Position numbers and translations under genes: made by a program. The notes beneath the pieces are model-generated. The model saw only the letters and a list, made by a program, of their open reading frames with translations, was not told the DNA's origin and did no database searches. Below are positions 17,986-26,419 of a stretch of DNA of 55,115 nucleotides, one piece after another. The number at the start of each line of letters is the position of its first letter. The first letter of the stretch is position 1. Source of the stretch: Pseudomonadales bacterium (GTDB taxonomy: Bacteria; Pseudomonadota; Gammaproteobacteria; Pseudomonadales; Pseudohongiellaceae); NCBI GenBank assembly GCA_023257655.1, contig JALRBQ010000076.1, positions 1 through 55,115 of the forward strand, in the 5' to 3' direction.

Positions 17986-18156
17986 ATGACGAATGAAAAA
18001 AAATGGGGTGACAAGGAAATTGCCGCCTTCGGTGTGGCAGCGGTCATGTTCGTTGCACTTGTGTCGTATTGGGTTTCCGAGGTCGATTCCACTGTCGAGT
18101 TGCTCACTCTGGCTTACGGCTCGTTCAAACTTTTCAATAACCCGCTGGTTTTCTAG
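17986..18156 (+). CDS. 56-aa single-pass membrane peptide
   Basis: Short protein with a basic N-terminus (TNEKKWGDKE), one transmembrane helix (about residues 13-31, including VAAVMFVALVSYWV) and a short tail. ATG at 17986 is preceded by GGAG at 17976-17979. It starts 37 bases after the second DUF6644-like gene on the same strand, so it is probably the third gene of that operon and may be a small subunit of the same complex. I do not recognise a family; its reality rests on the ribosome-binding site, composition and context. Confidence 0.6.
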   Translation: MTNEKKWGDKEIAAFGVAAVMFVALVSYWVSEVDSTVELLTLAYGSFKLFNNPLVF

Positions 18157-18454
18157 GCGGCGTTGCTGCTGAGAGGCGGGTCGCAGCCTGCCTCTCTCAA
18201 GTGGACCTCAACTCCTTCCAGACGCTAATCGGATTTTCGCTGTCATGGCTTCCGATGCGATCTTTGAAAAAGCTCACACAACCCCATGCCATGTACCCTG
18301 ACGGCGGATTTTTTCCTTGCCTCCCCTAAAGCTTTGTCGCGTTATGGCCGAAGCTATTGGTAGGCGCTTTATTCCATCAACCCATATCACAGGAGGCCAA
18401 AAACAACCCGAAACCACTCTAATCCTAAACGTAGCTTAAGGGGTTCCCCAGATT
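18157..18454. other. Intergenic region with a hairpin upstream of phoH
   Basis: About 300 bases with no gene. Near its start, a 7-bp inverted repeat (GAGAGGC at 18171-18177 with GCCTCTC at 18190-18196) may terminate the preceding membrane-protein operon, though no T tract follows. The remainder should contain the phoH promoter; I see no convincing -35/-10 pair or operator. Confidence 0.4.
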
Positions 18455-19870
18455 ATGAGCGAAGTGAAACTTGTCAGTAGCTCGGTTGAATGCTCTACCT
18501 CTTCTAACGCGATTTTTTATGTACTGGATACCAATGTCCTGATCCACGATCCCACCTCGATTCTCAATTTTGACGAACATCACGTCGTTATCCCAATCAC
18601 GGTTCTCGAAGAGCTCGATAACCTCAAAAGTGGTCGCCAGTCTATTGCGGCTGATTGTCGACAGGCTATCCGCGAACTGGACAAACTGCTAGGTCGTGCC
18701 AGCCCCAATGATGTAGAAGAAGGGGTGCCCATTGTACGCGGGGATGGGCTGGAAAAATCCGGTACGCTCTCTGTGCTGATGACTGAAATTCCTGACAATC
18801 TGGTCATGCTGCCCACTCACCTCAATGACAACAAAATTCTCAATGACGTCGGCTTTCTGAAGCACCAGTATCCTGACCGAAGAGTAGTTCTGGTTACGAA
18901 GGATATCAATGTCCGGCTGAAAGCACGCGGTCGTGGCATCGAGTCACAGGACTACCACAGCGACCAACTTCTGAGCGATATCGAAAAACTGAATAAGGGC
19001 TATCTGGAATTCTCCGGATCCTTCTGGAATCGTGTCGAAAATGTGGAAACCGGTCAGCAAGACGGACAGACCCTGCACCGGGTCGCGAAAGGAGTCTTTG
19101 GGCAAGAGGTCTATCCCAACCAATTTATCGCCGACGATACGGGCTTCCTGTCCCGCGTAGTCGCCATCGAGGGTGATACGGTTACGCTGAAGCACCTCAA
19201 CCTGGCCAAGATGATGGATACTGAAACCTGGGGCCTGAAGCCTCGTGACATGTATCAGGCGATGGCGATGAACCTGCTGATGGATCCGGACGTCCATCTT
19301 GTGAATCTGTCTGGCTCCGCTGGCTCGGGCAAGACCATTCTCGCGCTGGCGGCGGCAATCGAGCAGACGGTGCCAAGCAAGGTGTACAGACGCATCATCG
19401 TGACCCGCAGTACACAGGGCCTGGATGAGGACATCGGTTTTTTACCGGGGACCGAAGAGGAAAAGATGGAGCCCTGGCTCGGAGCCATAACAGACAATCT
19501 GGAAGCGCTGCACTGGGATGACGAGAATTGCGGTAGCAGCGTCGAATATGTGCTGAACAAGGTCCCGCTCATGTTCAAGTCACTCAACTACATCCGCGGC
19601 CGATCCTTCCAAAGCAGCCTTATCATTATCGACGAGTGCCAGAACCTGACTCCGCACCAGATCAAGACCATTGTGACACGAGCCGGTAATGGTTCGAAGG
19701 TCATCTGCCTCGGTAACCTGGCGCAGATTGACACACCGTATCTGACGCCAATCAGCTCAGGACTGACCTATTTGACAGAGCGTTTCAAGTCCTTCAATCA
19801 GGGCGGCAATATCCTGCTGCAAGGCGTGCCGAGATCGGCGCTAGCCAAGTTTGCGGAAGAACACCTCTAG
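18455..19870 (+). CDS. PIN domain and PhoH ATPase fusion protein (YlaK/PhoH2 type)
   Basis: 471-aa cytoplasmic protein. Residues about 20-160 form a PIN nuclease domain with acidic residues at D25 (VLDTNVLIHD), E53 (VLEELDNLK) and in VTKDINVRLK. Residues about 260-471 form a PhoH-type P-loop ATPase with Walker A GSAGSGKT (287-294), Walker B LIIIDECQN and the arginine-rich ITRAGNGSKVICLGNLAQID segment. PhoH2-type fusions couple ATP-driven RNA unwinding to PIN RNase activity. It is monocistronic and convergent with cysE; only 16 bases separate the two stops. Sequence similarity to phosphate-starvation PhoH is in name only; I see no Pho box here. Confidence 0.93.
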   Translation: MSEVKLVSSSVECSTSSNAIFYVLDTNVLIHDPTSILNFDEHHVVIPITVLEELDNLKSGRQSIAADCRQAIRELDKLLGRASPNDVEEGVPIVRGDGLEKSGTLSVLMTEIPDNLVMLPTHLNDNKILNDVGFLKHQYPDRRVVLVTKDINVRLKARGRGIESQDYHSDQLLSDIEKLNKGYLEFSGSFWNRVENVETGQQDGQTLHRVAKGVFGQEVYPNQFIADDTGFLSRVVAIEGDTVTLKHLNLAKMMDTETWGLKPRDMYQAMAMNLLMDPDVHLVNLSGSAGSGKTILALAAAIEQTVPSKVYRRIIVTRSTQGLDEDIGFLPGTEEEKMEPWLGAITDNLEALHWDDENCGSSVEYVLNKVPLMFKSLNYIRGRSFQSSLIIIDECQNLTPHQIKTIVTRAGNGSKVICLGNLAQIDTPYLTPISSGLTYLTERFKSFNQGGNILLQGVPRSALAKFAEEHL

Positions 19871-19886
19871 CGCGAGGTGAATGCGC

Positions 19887-20675
19887 CTAGCGCGCCTCAT
19901 CGAGGGGGAGGTTTTGCTCCATGGTTTCGGCGGGGGTGCCAGTACAGGGTTTGCCAACAGCGCGAGCCGGTACGCCCACGACCGTGGTATAAGGCTGCAC
20001 GTCATTCAGCACCACACTGCCTGCACCGATCTTGGCGCATTCTCCGATAACGATGTTGCCAAGCACCTTGGCGCCGGTGGAAATCAGTACGCCGGATCGG
20101 ATCTTCGGATGGCGATCTCCTTGTTCGTTCCCGGTCCCACCCAGGGTCACCTGCTGCATGATCGACACATTGTCATCGATAACGGCAGTCTCGCCGACGA
20201 CAATGCCCGTGGCATGATCGAACATGATGCCGCGACCCATAACACATGCTGGATGGATATCGACTGCAAACACCTCTGAATTACGACTCTGCATGAAAAG
20301 TGCGAGGTCCCGTCGATTATGCTTCCACAGGAAGTGCGCGAGTCGGTGTACCTGAATGGCATGGAAGCCCTTGAGAAACAGGATGATGGGTAAATAGGAG
20401 CTGATGGCAGCGTCACGGTCGAAGACTGCCTTCAGATCGCACGAGGCGTGTTCGATGATCTCGGGTGCCGCAGAAAACGCCTTGTCGAACAATTCACGCA
20501 CTGTCACTACCGGCATTACATCGTCGGCGAGTTTTGTCGCGAGTATAAAACTGAGCGACGAAGCCAGACTGTCGTGATTCAGGATGCAGGCATAGACGTA
20601 AGAGGCCAATAGAGGTTCATCCTTGATTGCCTGCTGCGCCTCGGAACGCAGTTGTAGCCAGAGTGCTTCACTCAT
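19887..20675 (-). CDS. cysE: Serine O-acetyltransferase
   Basis: 262-aa enzyme with the helical CysE N-terminal domain (residues 1-140, including YACILNHDSLASSLSFILA) and a left-handed beta-helix of hexapeptide repeats (about 140-245), containing the active-site segment HPACVMGRGIMFDHATGIVVGE and GVPARAVGKP near the end. It transfers acetyl from acetyl-CoA to L-serine, the first step in cysteine synthesis. Length fits the gamma-proteobacterial form. No cysK or iscR lies nearby. Feedback inhibition by cysteine is known for the family. Confidence 0.94.
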   Translation of the reverse strand: MSEALWLQLRSEAQQAIKDEPLLASYVYACILNHDSLASSLSFILATKLADDVMPVVTVRELFDKAFSAAPEIIEHASCDLKAVFDRDAAISSYLPIILFLKGFHAIQVHRLAHFLWKHNRRDLALFMQSRNSEVFAVDIHPACVMGRGIMFDHATGIVVGETAVIDDNVSIMQQVTLGGTGNEQGDRHPKIRSGVLISTGAKVLGNIVIGECAKIGAGSVVLNDVQPYTTVVGVPARAVGKPCTGTPAETMEQNLPLDEAR

Positions 20676-20779
20676 TGCGTAATCCTGTCGGAAGCCAGTG
20701 CCGGAACGGACTGGAAATTGTGGGAGGCCTGATTATAAAGGCTCGGGCAAGGGATACAAGTCGTAGTGAGCGCGCTGAC

Positions 20780-21637
20780 TCAGGTAGCGAACAGTCTGCT
20801 TGCGAAGGAGACGGGCAGCTGTGCAGATTCAGTATCGGCGACGGCACGACTGACATGCACATCGGTGATGTCATGATCACCCTTGCCATAGGCTGCCATC
20901 ATGGCTTTATGCGCGAGGATATTGATGATACGCGGATTGCCATTACTGCTCTGGTGTAACAGATTCAATGCCTGCTTGCTGAACATGTGAGGGCCATTGT
21001 AACCGGCCTTCATGAGTCGGTGGGCCACGTAGGCCTCGGTATTTTCCCGGTTCAGCGGTGGCAACAAGAATTCGAAAGAAAGGCTTTTATTGAGTCGGTG
21101 CAGCGAGGGCGAAGCCAGCAATTCATCCAGTTCGGGCTGGCCAAACAGCACGATCTGCAGGCGCTTTGTCGCCTCTGATTTAAGCGTGGAGAGCAGATAC
21201 AAGGCTTCCAGCGTCTCCTCGGGCATGGCCTGGGCTTCATCGATTAGTAACACTACGCTTTTGCCTTCGCGCGAATACCGCAACAGGCGTTCCGTAATGC
21301 GCTTGAGCACATTGTAGTAATTCATCGAGGCGCATTCAGGCATGCCCAGTTCTTCGGCGATTGCCTGCATGATGCCTTCTTCGCTCAGAATGGGATGGGG
21401 CACATACGCGGTGGCGAAGCGTGAGGGTTGACTGTCCAGGGTATTGAGTACCTTGCGACACAACATGGTCTTGCCCGTGCCGACTTCGCCGGTGATCTTG
21501 GCAAAGGAATTGGTTCCATCCAGGGCTTCCAGCAGCAAGCTGAAGGCCTGCTGGTGGCTGGGCAGCTTCAGAAAATAACGGGTATTCGGCGTCAGCGAAA
21601 ACGGGTACTGGATGAGGCCGAAATGATTGAGGTACAT
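20780..21637 (-). CDS. ExeA/GspA/MshM-type AAA ATPase
   Basis: 285-aa P-loop ATPase beginning MYLNHFGLIQYPFSLTPNT, the N-terminal pattern of ExeA/GspA and MshM proteins. Walker A is GEVGTGKTML (residues about 50-59) and Walker B VVLLIDEAQAM, followed by the AAA_22 segments. The C-terminal peptidoglycan-binding domain and transmembrane helix of full-length GspA are missing, so this is the short cytoplasmic form seen in MSHA-pilus and related loci. No pilus or secretion genes are in the window. It may act in envelope assembly or mobile-element biology; context does not decide. Confidence 0.85.
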   Translation of the reverse strand: MYLNHFGLIQYPFSLTPNTRYFLKLPSHQQAFSLLLEALDGTNSFAKITGEVGTGKTMLCRKVLNTLDSQPSRFATAYVPHPILSEEGIMQAIAEELGMPECASMNYYNVLKRITERLLRYSREGKSVVLLIDEAQAMPEETLEALYLLSTLKSEATKRLQIVLFGQPELDELLASPSLHRLNKSLSFEFLLPPLNRENTEAYVAHRLMKAGYNGPHMFSKQALNLLHQSSNGNPRIINILAHKAMMAAYGKGDHDITDVHVSRAVADTESAQLPVSFASRLFAT

Positions 21638-21786
21638 AGGCGGTTTGGTGGTCGGGCCCCGAAGCCCGAACAGTAACTCAGGTCAAAAATTAACCGGTTT
21701 GGAAATCGACCGACCCACAAACTTGACTGCAATCCAATTCCTACAGCACACGCGGAAAGATTATCTTATCGGCCGAATCACAAGAA

Positions 21787-24700
21787 TCAGTTGATCGCTG
21801 CCTTCTTGAGGATAGCTTTCGTCTTTTCCAGCTCTTTCTGAAGGGTCGCCCGCGTTTCCGGTTCGATGGCCGGGTTTGACAGGACGAAATAAGCCGTGCG
21901 AACGACCTCTCTCCAGCGCGGAATCTTGGGCAGTTGTTCCAACCGCAAGTAGCGGTCAAATGTCCGTGTGCGCAGACGGCCGTCGTCGATGCTGACAGCC
22001 CAGATATTGCTCTCTTCCGCGAGTTCGATCTTGGACTTCTGCGTGGTGACTTCCCAGGTGTGCAGGGCAGAACGCATCAGCGTAACGAGTTGCTGCCGGT
22101 ACTCTTCTTCGCTGCTCACTGACGGCAGTTCGTCATCGATAAACGAGGCTATCTCCTCGATACTATAGAGCTTGCTCAATAGCCCCGGGTGCAGGGAGAT
22201 CTCGTGCGGTGTCATGACGCTGAGACGGGTGCCAATGCGACGGATATTTTGTTGGGCCTGACCGAGAAAGCTTACCAGCTCGACTGTATCGGAAGCCAAC
22301 TCATTGCCCGGCAGCGTTTGCAGTGGTTCGGTGTCCTCGAGGAACAGGACGCCCGCGCCTTCGTCCCCGGCGAATAGACTCAGTTTGCAATTGAGCTGGA
22401 GTTTGCTGGTGGATTTGCTGTCGTCGGCGTTGCAAGGAAAAAAGGTTTCGACAGTGATATTGATGCTATGGTCACTTTCGACCCGATCTTCGTCGTCTTC
22501 CCAGTCGCCGAGCACCTTCCGTATGTCATCGTTGATTGTGGAAGGCGTGAAAATCGATTCGATATGCCTGTTGATCAATTCTTCCTTGTCGACACCGAGG
22601 AGTTCGCTCGCACGCTGATTGATCGTGAAGATGGTTCCGGGTAGTTCGAAAGCGATGAAACCAGCGTCAATCGATTCCAGTACCTGCTGCAATCGCACGC
22701 GGGAACTGCGCAGTTCCGAATCGGCTTGCGCATAATTCTCGATCTGGGAGCGCAGTCGCACGTTGTCTTCACTCACGCGATTCAGCAGTTTGAGTCGCAG
22801 CTGATTCTCAACCCGTGACCTTAGTTCTTCACTGTGGAAGGGTTTCGCCAGATAGTCATTGGCGCCGGTGTGAAACCCCATCGTCAGGTCTTCCAGATGG
22901 TTCTTCGCGGTAACGAGGATGATGGGCAGTTCGATCTGGCTGTATTTTTGCCGCAGTTTCTGACACACCTCGTAACCGTTTAGCCCCGGCATCATCAGAT
23001 CCAGCAGGACCAGGTCTGGCTTGGTTTCCTCGATGACGTTCAATGCGTCAATACCGTTGGAACACTTGATGATGTTGTATTCATCCAGTTGTTGTTCCAT
23101 AACCACTCGATTGATCTCGTCGTCGTCAACGATCAGGATGGTAGTCTCTTGCTCACTGCGTAGTTTGATTTCCTTCTCTGCAGTGTTGGCCTTTTCTAGA
23201 TAATCGGCACGGCGAATCATCTTGCGCTGTATGTCTGTGGACTTGAGCGCGCGAGTCTGGTCGAGGGAGACCTGAAGCTTAAAGCTGAAGGTAGAACCGA
23301 TATCGAGTTCACTCTCGACTACCAATTGGCTTCGATGCATCTCGACGATACGACGAGCGAGGGGAAGGCCCAGTCCGATGCCGCTGGCATTCAGGTTCTG
23401 TGAAGGCAGCTTCTCGAACGTCTTGAAGATGGTCTCGTGGTCAGTCGGATGAATTCCGATGCCGGTATCACTGACCTTGATCGTTACATTGTAGTCAGTA
23501 GTCAATTCCGCAGACATCACGACCTCACCGGAATAGGTGAACTTGATGGCATTGGTGACCAGATTTACCAGTACCTGTTGCAGGCGATCTTCGTCGCCCG
23601 TCACCAGTGGTAGTTCCTGATCGATCTGTGCCCGCAGCACCACACTCTTGTCGCCGATGAGCGGCTTGCAGATGGCGAGCACAATGGTGAACAGCGAGTT
23701 CAGGTCAACCGGTCGGAATTTGACATATGTCGCTCCTTCGCGGGCTGCAGAGAAATCCAGCAGATCGTTCACGAGTTTTGTCAGTCGATCACCGCTGGCC
23801 TGGATCAGCTCCAGATTCTGGGTGATGAGTCCGACATTCTGCTGGCCGCTGCGGAACTCGACGAGCGCCGTTTCGGCGAGTCCGTTAATGCCATACAGGG
23901 GCGTGCGTAATTCATGCGTGACGTTCGCCAGCAGGTCATCCTTGATCTGTTCTGAACGCACGAGATTGGTAATTGACTGGAGTTGGGCGTCTTCCTTCTC
24001 CTGTTTGATCTGGTTGTATCGATACGAGAGACTGAGAGACAGCAGCAGCGCTTGCAGAATCAGACCGACATTGTAGGCGCTTGCTGTGAAGGCATTGATC
24101 GGGAAAGTTGGCCACAACTGTTGCAGTAACAGCACCATGGCACCAGCCAGAAACACTCCCATCGCCGCCATATGCACCACAGCAGTGGCGTTGCCGCGAC
24201 GGATAGCATCGATGTTGTTATAGAAAGCGATCGGTATTGCGACAATCAACAACAGGATGTACGGATACTGAAACAGTTTCTCATCAGGTAGCAGCGCGAG
24301 TACGCAGACTACGGTGAAGGCGCCAATGACAACCTTGAGCAGGTTATCCAGTTTGGGATTGTGTTCCCAAATTCGCAGCAAAGAGCGTTGAAAGAGCATA
24401 GCCGTGATGACCAGAAGTGGGTAGACGAGTCGCTCGGCCATGTTGACGAGCCAGTTCGCGTTATACATCTGATCGATCAGATAGCGCAGATGCTTGGAGT
24501 CGGTGAAGAGAAACACGGTCTGTACCAGCATGGTACCGACATAGTACAGATAACTTTTCTCGCGAATGGAGACATACAGGAACAGGTTATACACCAACAG
24601 CGCGATCAGGATGCCATACTGAAGATTCAGTAATCCATTGGTATCCAACTCGGCGGCGCGAAAACTTTCCTCTTCCCAGATCGTCAGCGGCAGGCGCAGT

Positions 24701-24852
24701 GGGCGAGCACTGGTTACGCGTAGATAGATTTGTTCGCCAAAATCGGGATCAATACGAATTGCGAACCCGCGGCTGAGTGTATTGACCTCTCGCTCGGTCT
24801 GATTGGCGCCCAGGATAAACCGGGAACTGACTTCGTGGTTGTCGTCTACCAC
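21787..24852 (-). CDS. Hybrid sensor histidine kinase with 7TMR-DISM sensor (main part, frameshifted at its 5' end)
   Basis: 1021 residues of a large membrane kinase. Residues 1-65 are the end of the extracellular DISMED2-type sensor, about 75-280 are the seven-helix 7TMR-DISM region, and HisKA follows with the phospho-accepting H313 in THELRTPLYG. Next come HATPase_c with GIGIHPTD and GIGLGLPLA, a receiver domain (about 575-690; DLVLLDLMMPG holds the aspartate and LVTAKNH follows), a PAS-like domain (about 715-790) and a roughly 200-residue C-terminal helical region I do not recognise. The reading frame lacks the signal peptide and first half of the sensor, which lie in another frame just upstream (24876-25259). 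The two join if one G is added to the G7 tract at 24895-24901. The GTG at 24852 is therefore probably not the true start. Confidence 0.85.
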   Translation of the reverse strand: MVDDNHEVSSRFILGANQTEREVNTLSRGFAIRIDPDFGEQIYLRVTSARPLRLPLTIWEEESFRAAELDTNGLLNLQYGILIALLVYNLFLYVSIREKSYLYYVGTMLVQTVFLFTDSKHLRYLIDQMYNANWLVNMAERLVYPLLVITAMLFQRSLLRIWEHNPKLDNLLKVVIGAFTVVCVLALLPDEKLFQYPYILLLIVAIPIAFYNNIDAIRRGNATAVVHMAAMGVFLAGAMVLLLQQLWPTFPINAFTASAYNVGLILQALLLSLSLSYRYNQIKQEKEDAQLQSITNLVRSEQIKDDLLANVTHELRTPLYGINGLAETALVEFRSGQQNVGLITQNLELIQASGDRLTKLVNDLLDFSAAREGATYVKFRPVDLNSLFTIVLAICKPLIGDKSVVLRAQIDQELPLVTGDEDRLQQVLVNLVTNAIKFTYSGEVVMSAELTTDYNVTIKVSDTGIGIHPTDHETIFKTFEKLPSQNLNASGIGLGLPLARRIVEMHRSQLVVESELDIGSTFSFKLQVSLDQTRALKSTDIQRKMIRRADYLEKANTAEKEIKLRSEQETTILIVDDDEINRVVMEQQLDEYNIIKCSNGIDALNVIEETKPDLVLLDLMMPGLNGYEVCQKLRQKYSQIELPIILVTAKNHLEDLTMGFHTGANDYLAKPFHSEELRSRVENQLRLKLLNRVSEDNVRLRSQIENYAQADSELRSSRVRLQQVLESIDAGFIAFELPGTIFTINQRASELLGVDKEELINRHIESIFTPSTINDDIRKVLGDWEDDEDRVESDHSINITVETFFPCNADDSKSTSKLQLNCKLSLFAGDEGAGVLFLEDTEPLQTLPGNELASDTVELVSFLGQAQQNIRRIGTRLSVMTPHEISLHPGLLSKLYSIEEIASFIDDELPSVSSEEEYRQQLVTLMRSALHTWEVTTQKSKIELAEESNIWAVSIDDGRLRTRTFDRYLRLEQLPKIPRWREVVRTAYFVLSNPAIEPETRATLQKELEKTKAILKKAAIN

Positions 24853-24875
24853 GAAGACTTCAATTCCCCCACGAA

Positions 24876-25259
24876 TCAGGTCAGCAACGATCTTGGGGGG
24901 GCGAATTCCAGAATGCGGTGCGTAGCGTCACTGACACCTGACCAGTCAAGATTGAAGCGCAGCCAATAGGCTGAGCTGGTGAGGCCGAAATGCACGATGT
25001 CTCGACGTTGCGGAATGAAGTTGACGTCGAAGCTGGGTGCGAGCACGTCGTCTATCGACAACAGCTCGGATCGGTCTTCGTAATATTCGATCTGGTTGGA
25101 AATGGGCAATTCGGAGACATTGGGTGTTATTGCGATCTCGGCGGCAAACACGGACATACCGCTGCATAGCCAGATGCAGAATGTCCCTAAGGCGCCTTGT
25201 TTCCAATGAGTAGTCAATCTGCTCAAAATACGAGTTTCGTTGCTATGGAACGCTCGCAT
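24876..25259 (-). pseudogene. 5' part of the 7TMR-DISM hybrid kinase, out of frame
   Basis: 127 codons that encode a signal-peptide-like N-terminus (hydrophobic stretch about residues 26-40, ending VFAAE) and the start of a DISMED2 sensor (YYEDRSELLSIDDVLAPSF, FGLTSSAYWLRFNLDWSG, RILEFAPP). Reading ends a few codons after a C7 run (G7 on the plus strand, 24895-24901). With one extra base the frame continues as FAPPKIVADLIRGG and on into the kinase at 24852 without interruption. The break is a single-base indel in a homopolymer: a sequencing error, a true inactivating mutation or a phase-variable switch. If it is an error, the real gene is 21787-25259, about 1157 residues. Confidence 0.8.
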
Positions 25260-25483
25260 CTGAGCGCAGGAAGATTCGACAATAGTCGCAGAGTTGTGAT
25301 GATTCTAGCCCTTCACCGCCTATTGAACAATCGGCCTGGTGACAATTAATTGAAGGAAAATCGGCGCGAGATCAGGCACATACGTAGGTCCCTTTCAGTC
25401 AAGGGTGAATTGCTGCTAGTGCCGGGGAGCCGATGGGACTAATATTCCGGATTCTTGCTGTAAGGTTCAAAAAAGGAAGGCGC

Positions 25484-26413
25484 GTGTCGGTGAGAAAACT
25501 AGGCCTCAAACTAATCTCGCTTCTGGTGTTACTGCCAGGATCCCTGCTGCTGGCGCAGGAAGTCAGCCAATACCAATACTGGCTGGAACTGGAAGCCGCC
25601 GATCAGACCTTTGTCAGGCGCTCCGCCGAGATTGGCCGAACCCGGGCATTTCTGGAGTTTCTCGGCGAGGGTTCTATCATCTTCCGCAATGGCCCGATCG
25701 ATGCGCAGGAACTGTACAGCTCTGAAGAATTTCCTGTCACTGCCAATGAGTTGAGCTGGAAATCACACTACATCGACGTCTCCAGAGCCGGAGATCTCGG
25801 TCTCTCCGCCGGCCCGCTGGCGGTGTTTGACCGCGATGGTAACTCCGTGCGTGATACCTTTGGACACCTGATCTCAATCTGGCGCAAGAATGGCTCGAGT
25901 TGGGAGCTGATGGCCGACCTTGCAGTGCCCATACCGGGTTTTCTGAGCCTCGATGTTGAACCCAACTTCGACGATACCCTGCCGGTGCTGGAGGAAACGG
26001 CGCATCCGGTGATGGCCATGGCCGAATCGAATACGCTGCAGAGCCTCATCGAGGCGGACAATCTGTTCGGTCGCGCCATCAACTTTCGTGGCGGTCAACG
26101 TGCCTTGTTGCGCTACGGACTCGAGAATACGCGGGTCTATCTGCCGGATATGGCACCGGCGGTTGGTGCCGAATCTGCCAGTCTCGTATACGGTGCCTAC
26201 CTCGATGACAAACTGTCCACGACCAATCCCATCAGTCTGAGCTATGTCGGTGGATTCCTGTCTGAATCAAAAGAAATGGGATACACCTATGGCACGATGG
26301 CGACGAATAGCAGCGCCGGGGAAGCGGGATTCCGCACCAATTACCTGCGACTGTGGCGCTTTACTGCGAGCAATGAATGGAAAATCGCGGTGGAAGTATT
26401 GCGTCCGTTCTGA
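25484..26413 (+). CDS. Secreted protein with NTF2-like domains, unknown function
   Basis: 309-aa protein with a signal peptide (to about residue 25, SLLLAQE). The mature part looks like two successive NTF2/SnoaL-like folds: each has an initial helix with FVRRSAEIGRTRAFLEFLGEGSIIF or LIEADNLFGRAINFRGGQRALLRYG, then strands, and ends in a W-rich strand (IWRKNGSSWELMADL; LWRFTASNEWKIAVEVLRPF). NTF2-like domains bind small ligands or catalyse simple reactions; no active site is evident. Start is GTG at 25484 or 25490, both behind AAGGAAGG at 25473-25480. It is divergent from the hybrid kinase and could be part of its sensory output, though that is only proximity. Confidence 0.6.
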   Translation: MSVRKLGLKLISLLVLLPGSLLLAQEVSQYQYWLELEAADQTFVRRSAEIGRTRAFLEFLGEGSIIFRNGPIDAQELYSSEEFPVTANELSWKSHYIDVSRAGDLGLSAGPLAVFDRDGNSVRDTFGHLISIWRKNGSSWELMADLAVPIPGFLSLDVEPNFDDTLPVLEETAHPVMAMAESNTLQSLIEADNLFGRAINFRGGQRALLRYGLENTRVYLPDMAPAVGAESASLVYGAYLDDKLSTTNPISLSYVGGFLSESKEMGYTYGTMATNSSAGEAGFRTNYLRLWRFTASNEWKIAVEVLRPF

Positions 26414-26419
26414 TTTGCA

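Noticed and set aside
18157..18454. Small RNA or tRNA upstream of phoH
   Set aside because: I looked for cloverleaf arms and a terminator with T tract and found only a 7-bp hairpin; insufficient support.
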